From Austropuccinia psidii (lineage: Eukaryota > Basidiomycota > Pucciniomycetes > Pucciniales > Sphaerophragmiaceae): a DNA stretch of 64,000 nucleotides. Positions 59,510-64,000 of this stretch are shown in pieces. Every line of letters begins with the position of its first letter. Position 1 is the first letter of the stretch. The stretch lies in contig JALGQZ010000011.1 of NCBI GenBank assembly GCA_023105745.1, positions 10,316,975 through 10,380,974 on the forward strand, in the 5' to 3' direction. Position numbers and translations under genes: made by a program. The notes under the pieces were generated by a model, which searched no databases, was not told where the DNA came from, and saw only the letters and a program-made list of their open reading frames with translations.

Positions 59510-60552
59510 TGGAAGAAATCTTCATACCACTTGAGACCCAGTCACAAGGCACCATCAGACACAGATGTGTAGAGGGGAAAGGGGAAGAGACACAGTGAAT
59601 GCCTCATTACCAACAAGAAGTGTACTCCAATTGTGACTCAGAGAAGTAGAAAACCACAGAACTCTTCATCCATACAAGGTAAACCCATATTGATACCTTG
59701 TACAGGAACATTTACAGCAATTAACCCAATTGTAACATCTAGAGAAAAGTTTACCAAAGAAGTAGATGACAAATTTGTACAAGGAACAGTCAAAGGTAAA
59801 TAACCTAATAAAATAAAGTTTTTTACTGCTTTCAAACACTAAAATGTCCCTGTACACCTCAGGAATCTTTTAATACAAAGGAACCAGCCAGGGGACAGAC
59901 AAGGACCATTAAAGACCAGAAGACCAGGGTCTGGACACCATAGTGGATGGCAAAAGACTGAGAAAAATCATACCCACACCTCCATTCACCTTCCAATTCA
60001 ACAAGAACCTCAATCCAGAGGACTGGTAAGATATGGATCAATTTATTCAGCTCCACTAATTCCTAAAAGATTTATTCCAATGGAGCATGGATAACAAGAG
60101 GTTAACCTAGCTTCAGAGTGGGCAGAACTTGGATCAGGAAGTCAGAAGATATGTCTCAAAAAGATACCTTTCAGTGATCTTATGGTTATATCCAAAGGAT
60201 GGAACCCCAAAAGGCAGTTAAGCTCCTGGAGGAAAGGGCATTCAGGATAAGGGAGAATAAAGCTACTATCCAAGCCATGGGAGAACAACTGAACCAGAGA
60301 GAGTATACCATAATTCCTTCAGGCTCACTTGGAGTAAACCATCCATATTCTCCAGTGGCTTCACAACATTTAGGCACCAGCAGATAAGTGACCAAGAGTC
60401 ACCATGCTTCATAATCCCAGGTACTTTCTAGGAGAATACAGGGATCAAAAGGGACAACCAAGACTTCTTTCAACCAGAGGAAGAAAGATTCAGGCCCCAT
60501 GATCCAAATGCTGTTGGAATTGGTTAAAAAAGTTCAAAAGAGCCAGAAATAA
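59510..60552 (+). pseudogene. ORFX relic of element F
   Basis: The acceptor (TTTCAG|TGGAAGAA), the exon end (ACAGTCAAAG|GTAAAT near 59794) and the next acceptor (CACCTCAG near 59861) are all where C has them, and the gag ATG (59844) is again inside the intron. Coding is broken by deletions and stops. The late block GWNPKRQLSSWRKGHS can be followed only across frame changes. The end near 60552 matches the end of ORFX in C. Confidence 0.55.
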
Positions 60553-63500
60553 TCATAAATAATTTTAATCTAATCAGAATTCCTTCTCATAAAAATATTG
60601 CCCTCACTCAGAATGAAAATAGTGTTCTTACACCAGAGAGTAACATAAACAACAATGAAGTTTGGTTACAAATTTCCCACTTTCCAGAGAAAGACCAATG
60701 AAAATTTTGCAAAGCTCCAAGAAAATTATGTATGGTTGTAAGAATTGACAACCTGGAAACAAACAACCATCCAAACTCTTCAAGAGGACTATGCCAAACT
60801 AAGCAAAGCCGCATAAGAAAATAAAAAAAGACTAAAACAAATCTTACAAAAGAGATACCACTGGAAAAGGGACAGGGAGTGTTTGGATCAAGACATGAAA
60901 AAAAATTCAAATTTCTGGCAAAACATCAAGCCCCAATCACAAGGCAATGGTTTGAGTAATCCATGCCACCAAGAATACATTGAGCCAGATTCCTTGTTGG
61001 AGAATAAGGCAAGATCTCCATCAAAATACCAAGATGGAGATAACATGACTTAGTCTGAGAAAGGAGCACTTAAAAAGCTTCCAGAAGCCTCAAGTTGGCC
61101 CAAATTCTCTGTTATAGGAGCATATGATCATATGGAGCTCATTGACTGGATTCATGAACTCTTCATTGTTGTGCAAAGTATACCAGACTACCTGATCACA
61201 GACAGACTAAATACAGAATTCAAAGGACATTCTAGTATCTGGTACACATAAATGAAATAAATCAATGGAAGAAGAAACTTGCCATGGTGTGAGAGTCAAA
61301 TAATAAAAAAGTACAGTAATGGTATTTGGATATTGCAAGACACCATGTCATTTGAAAATGACAAATACTCAGTGGACAAAGATCCTTATGAGTGGTGTCT
61401 AAAACAATCTAAAATACTTAAAGCCATTGATCACCATATGAAAATTTAAATGAGGAAGCACAAGCTCTTGACACAAATTCCAGGATAACCATAAAATCAA
61501 GCAAAATTCAGATGCAATCAGAATTTCACTCTAGATGATCATCCAACACATTTAAATATTTAAGGAAGAGGACAAATATAGGGAAATATTTCTCATATAG
61601 AGGCAACAGTTTCAGAGAGAGACAGCCTTTCAGGGTTTCCAACAAGTACAAACCCAGAGAAAAAATGGAAGAAGTGAGCAAGAAGAAAAAATCTTCCCAA
61701 AATTGTGGGTCAACAGACCATTATGCTAATAAATATCCAAAGGCAAAGAAAACAATCTATGCCATTGATAAATCCCCAAAAAGGGATTCTGAATCTGATT
61801 CTATGGGTGACGCCATAAGCAAAAACGCTGATGATGACCAAGACCCAATAGAGGAATTTCTGGTGGAGTACCAAGGGTAAACACAACTAGGAGCTCAGGA
61901 AATGAAGTTGGAAGAAGGCCTACCACAAGACACTGCTAATAAAAACCTGTGCAAACACACAAAATATTCACAGATCTTCTTAGTAGCACCAACTGGAGGA
62001 ATGGCATACATTCATGGAACAGACACTAATATGAATGTTTTTATTGAAAATGCTCAACATACATTGATCATTGACAGTGGTGCACACTTCTCCATAGTGG
62101 CCAGAGAATATCTGGAAAGACACTTCCCAAATTGGGAGAAGCAACTCTTTCCAACCAAGGAAAAGAATTTTGAAAGTGCATCAGGAAAGATGACATCACT
62201 TGGGACTATTATCAAAGGGATAATAATACCCCATAGGAAAGGCAATATCAGACTCAACCCAGATTTTTTAGTGCTTGAAGATTCCCACATCTTAGATTCT
62301 TTACTGGGCACAAACTACCAAATGATGTAAGGCATTCATATTTACAATAGTAAAAACAGGTGCATTACCATAGATACAAGCTAGGAAAAGAAATTTTTGC
62401 TTGACATAAACCAGTTGTGTAACCAAGACCCCCAAGAAGAATTATTTTCTGCATTCAAAGAGTAAAACTTTAATTCTAGCCTCACTAGTAATCATAAACT
62501 CAGTTTACTAAATACCTTGAGGAATAATAGACCAGCTTTTGCTATAGGAGAAAAACCCTTAGATAGAATTAGAGGCCATGAGATAGAGCTATACCTTAAT
62601 GTAGAAAGACCTTATCCACCCTTACTTAGAAGACCTACATACCCAGTAAGTCTGGAAACTAGAAAGAAGTTGAAAAACATTTCAATGAACTCCTATATAT
62701 GTATTTCATTAGAAAGATAGCACACAACTAAGTAGTGCAAGTAACCACACTTGTCCTTATCACTTGACATGATGGAATGTCTATATTGTTTTGAGACGTC
62801 AGAGCACTGGCCAACTAAATCAAAGCTGACAGGTACCCTATACCAAGGATACCCCATGCACTAGAAAAGCTGGCAAAAGCCAAATACATTATTAAGATGG
62901 ATTGTAGGAAAGGCTTCCACAAAAATTGATTTAAACCAAACTCCTTAAAATTACTCAGAATTATATGCCATATGTGTATATATGAGTATACCAGGATGCC
63001 ATTTAGCATCAAAAATGTACCAGCCCACTTCCAAGGAGTAATGGAAACAATAATTCAAGAAGGAATATTGGCAGGCTGGATTTTAGTATATATTGATGAT
63101 ATCATTATATACTCAGAGACATGGGAAGATTGTGTACAGTACATAGCCAGAGTCTTAAGTAAATGCACACCCAATAATATCAAAATTTCACTTAGGAAGT
63201 GTAATCTTCGACAAGAAGAACTACTGTCACTGGACCATAGAGTCTCAGGCCTTACCCTGGCCATAGATTAGAACAAAGTAGCAGCAGTACTTTAAAAGCC
63301 AGTACCAAAGAAAATTAAAGCAATGAAGTCTTTCCCTGGGTTTGCTAGCTACTAAAGAAGCCAAATCAAGAAGTTTTCCTACATGAATAGCAGCTTATAA
63401 AAGTTATGCTCAAAAGATGTAGTTTTTGAAATTACCAAGGAGAGGAGGGACTCATATGAGAGTATTAAACATGAACTAAGTTATGCTCCTGTGCTTATGC

Positions 63501-63724
63501 TGCCTGACTTTGAATTACCATTCAATTTTTACATAGATGCAGCTTGTAGTCAAGGATTAGGGGAAGGCCTTCACCAAAGACAAATTTTTGATGGTGAACC
63601 AATGCAAGGGATAATATTTTACATATATATGCAACTGAAAGATTCATATGCAGATTATGGGGAAAGCTAAACTAAATTCTTGTGTTTAGTTTGGCGTCAA
63701 TGAGAGCTTCATTATTATTTTAAG
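59844..63724 (+). pseudogene. Gag-pol relic of element F
   Basis: Parallels C: capsid core (ASSWPKFSVIGAYDHME, near 61090), a broken knuckle (QNCGSTDHYANKY, first and last Cys lost, 61695-61740), the protease block (IIDSGAHFSIVAREYLERHF, near 62068), RT with [14 protein letters not shown] near 63091, and the start of RNase H near 63531. More than ten stops and shifts are visible, so it is far more decayed than C. At the site of C's TGA this copy reads GMAYIHG. Confidence 0.8.
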
Positions 63725-64000
63725 GTGTGGATATTAAAATTTGATTAAAAATGAAGTACTCTTCCTGTCCTCAAAATTTGTATAAGGTGAAATATAATTC
63801 AAAATAGGAAGAAATGGTATTTTCAAGGGAAAACAAGCCAAATTTATTGTTTTTAACTTTCTAAGTATAAAAAAATAATATTATGAAGATTTATTGTTTT
63901 AGCAACAATGAAAATGTATTCAAAAATACTCTACAAGAGATATTTAAGGCTAAAAAAGAAATTTCTTGAAGAGCAATTTCAATTGGAATTAACTGAGCAA
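63725..64000. other. Unassigned AT-rich sequence after the break in element F
   Basis: Similarity to C stops after GGTG at about 63724. The rest has no ORF, LTR end or repeat that I recognise. Confidence 0.4.

Larger units (their letters stand above)
57494..63724 (+). mobile_element. Element F: decayed relative of element C, truncated in RNase H
   Basis: A C-like LTR (57494-58900) followed by a decayed inside that follows C base by base up to about 63724. It ends within RNase H, after the tract matching C's LHYYLEGA. The right LTR is absent. The insertion point lies in the integrase of E. No duplication can be tested because the right end is lost. Confidence 0.82.

Overview
The window reads as a transposon-dominated chromosome segment of a fungus. 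Genes have short introns, and there is a Plavaka-type (CACTA-like) transposase of the kind known from basidiomycetes. Chromodomain Ty3/Gypsy retrotransposons with long LTRs fill most of the sequence, and CpG is strongly depleted. The retroelement and relic-gene families match what I remember of rust fungi (Pucciniales), most of all the very large genome of Austropuccinia psidii. That species call comes from recollection and was not checked.

Layout. 1-2645 holds a decayed SNF2-type helicase. About 3010-5078, minus strand, holds a decayed intron-containing gene I cannot name. 6510-32751 is the scattered remains of one Plavaka transposase gene. Two retrotransposons sit in it, and each carries a second one, so the region is a double nest. 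Element B (7936-28581, target duplication GATCT) interrupts the transposase and contains element A (11244-21936, duplication GGTGT). Element D (32752-53074, duplication TTTAG) sits on the transposase stop codon, and element C (33694-43394, duplication CACAC) sits in D's 5' LTR. All four duplications can be read directly. To the right are a CpG-rich low-complexity patch (53283-53472), a badly decayed Ty3 element of another lineage (E, about 53835-57493), and a decayed relative of C (F, 57494-63724) truncated in RNase H.

Element A is the only intact one. Its two 2,025-bp LTRs differ at only a handful of positions by eye. It has one 1,932-codon Gag-protease-RT-RNase H-integrase-chromodomain ORF, a priming site, and a polypurine tract. 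B, C and D keep their borders but have broken gag-pol frames.

The most interesting observation is a second gene that overlaps the start of gag in another frame. I call it ORFX here. In A, B, C and D it is open along its whole length once two (A, B, D) or one (C) short introns are removed. The intron borders and phases correspond between families. In every copy the ATG of gag-pol lies inside the intron, 8-18 nt before its 3' splice site. Splicing would therefore delete the gag start and open ORFX, while unspliced RNA would give Gag-Pol. The first visible ORFX exon always begins with TG directly after an AG acceptor, so its start codon may be assembled by splicing (A|TG). Element B has a fitting donor (exon end A, then GTAAGT) in its LTR, upstream of the priming site.

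Other shared designs: a hairpin, a T run and a G-rich purine tract precede each 3' LTR in A, B, C and D. An identical priming-site block occurs in otherwise unrelated LTR families. A 6.7-kb stretch covering the whole coding part of element A contains no CpG at all.
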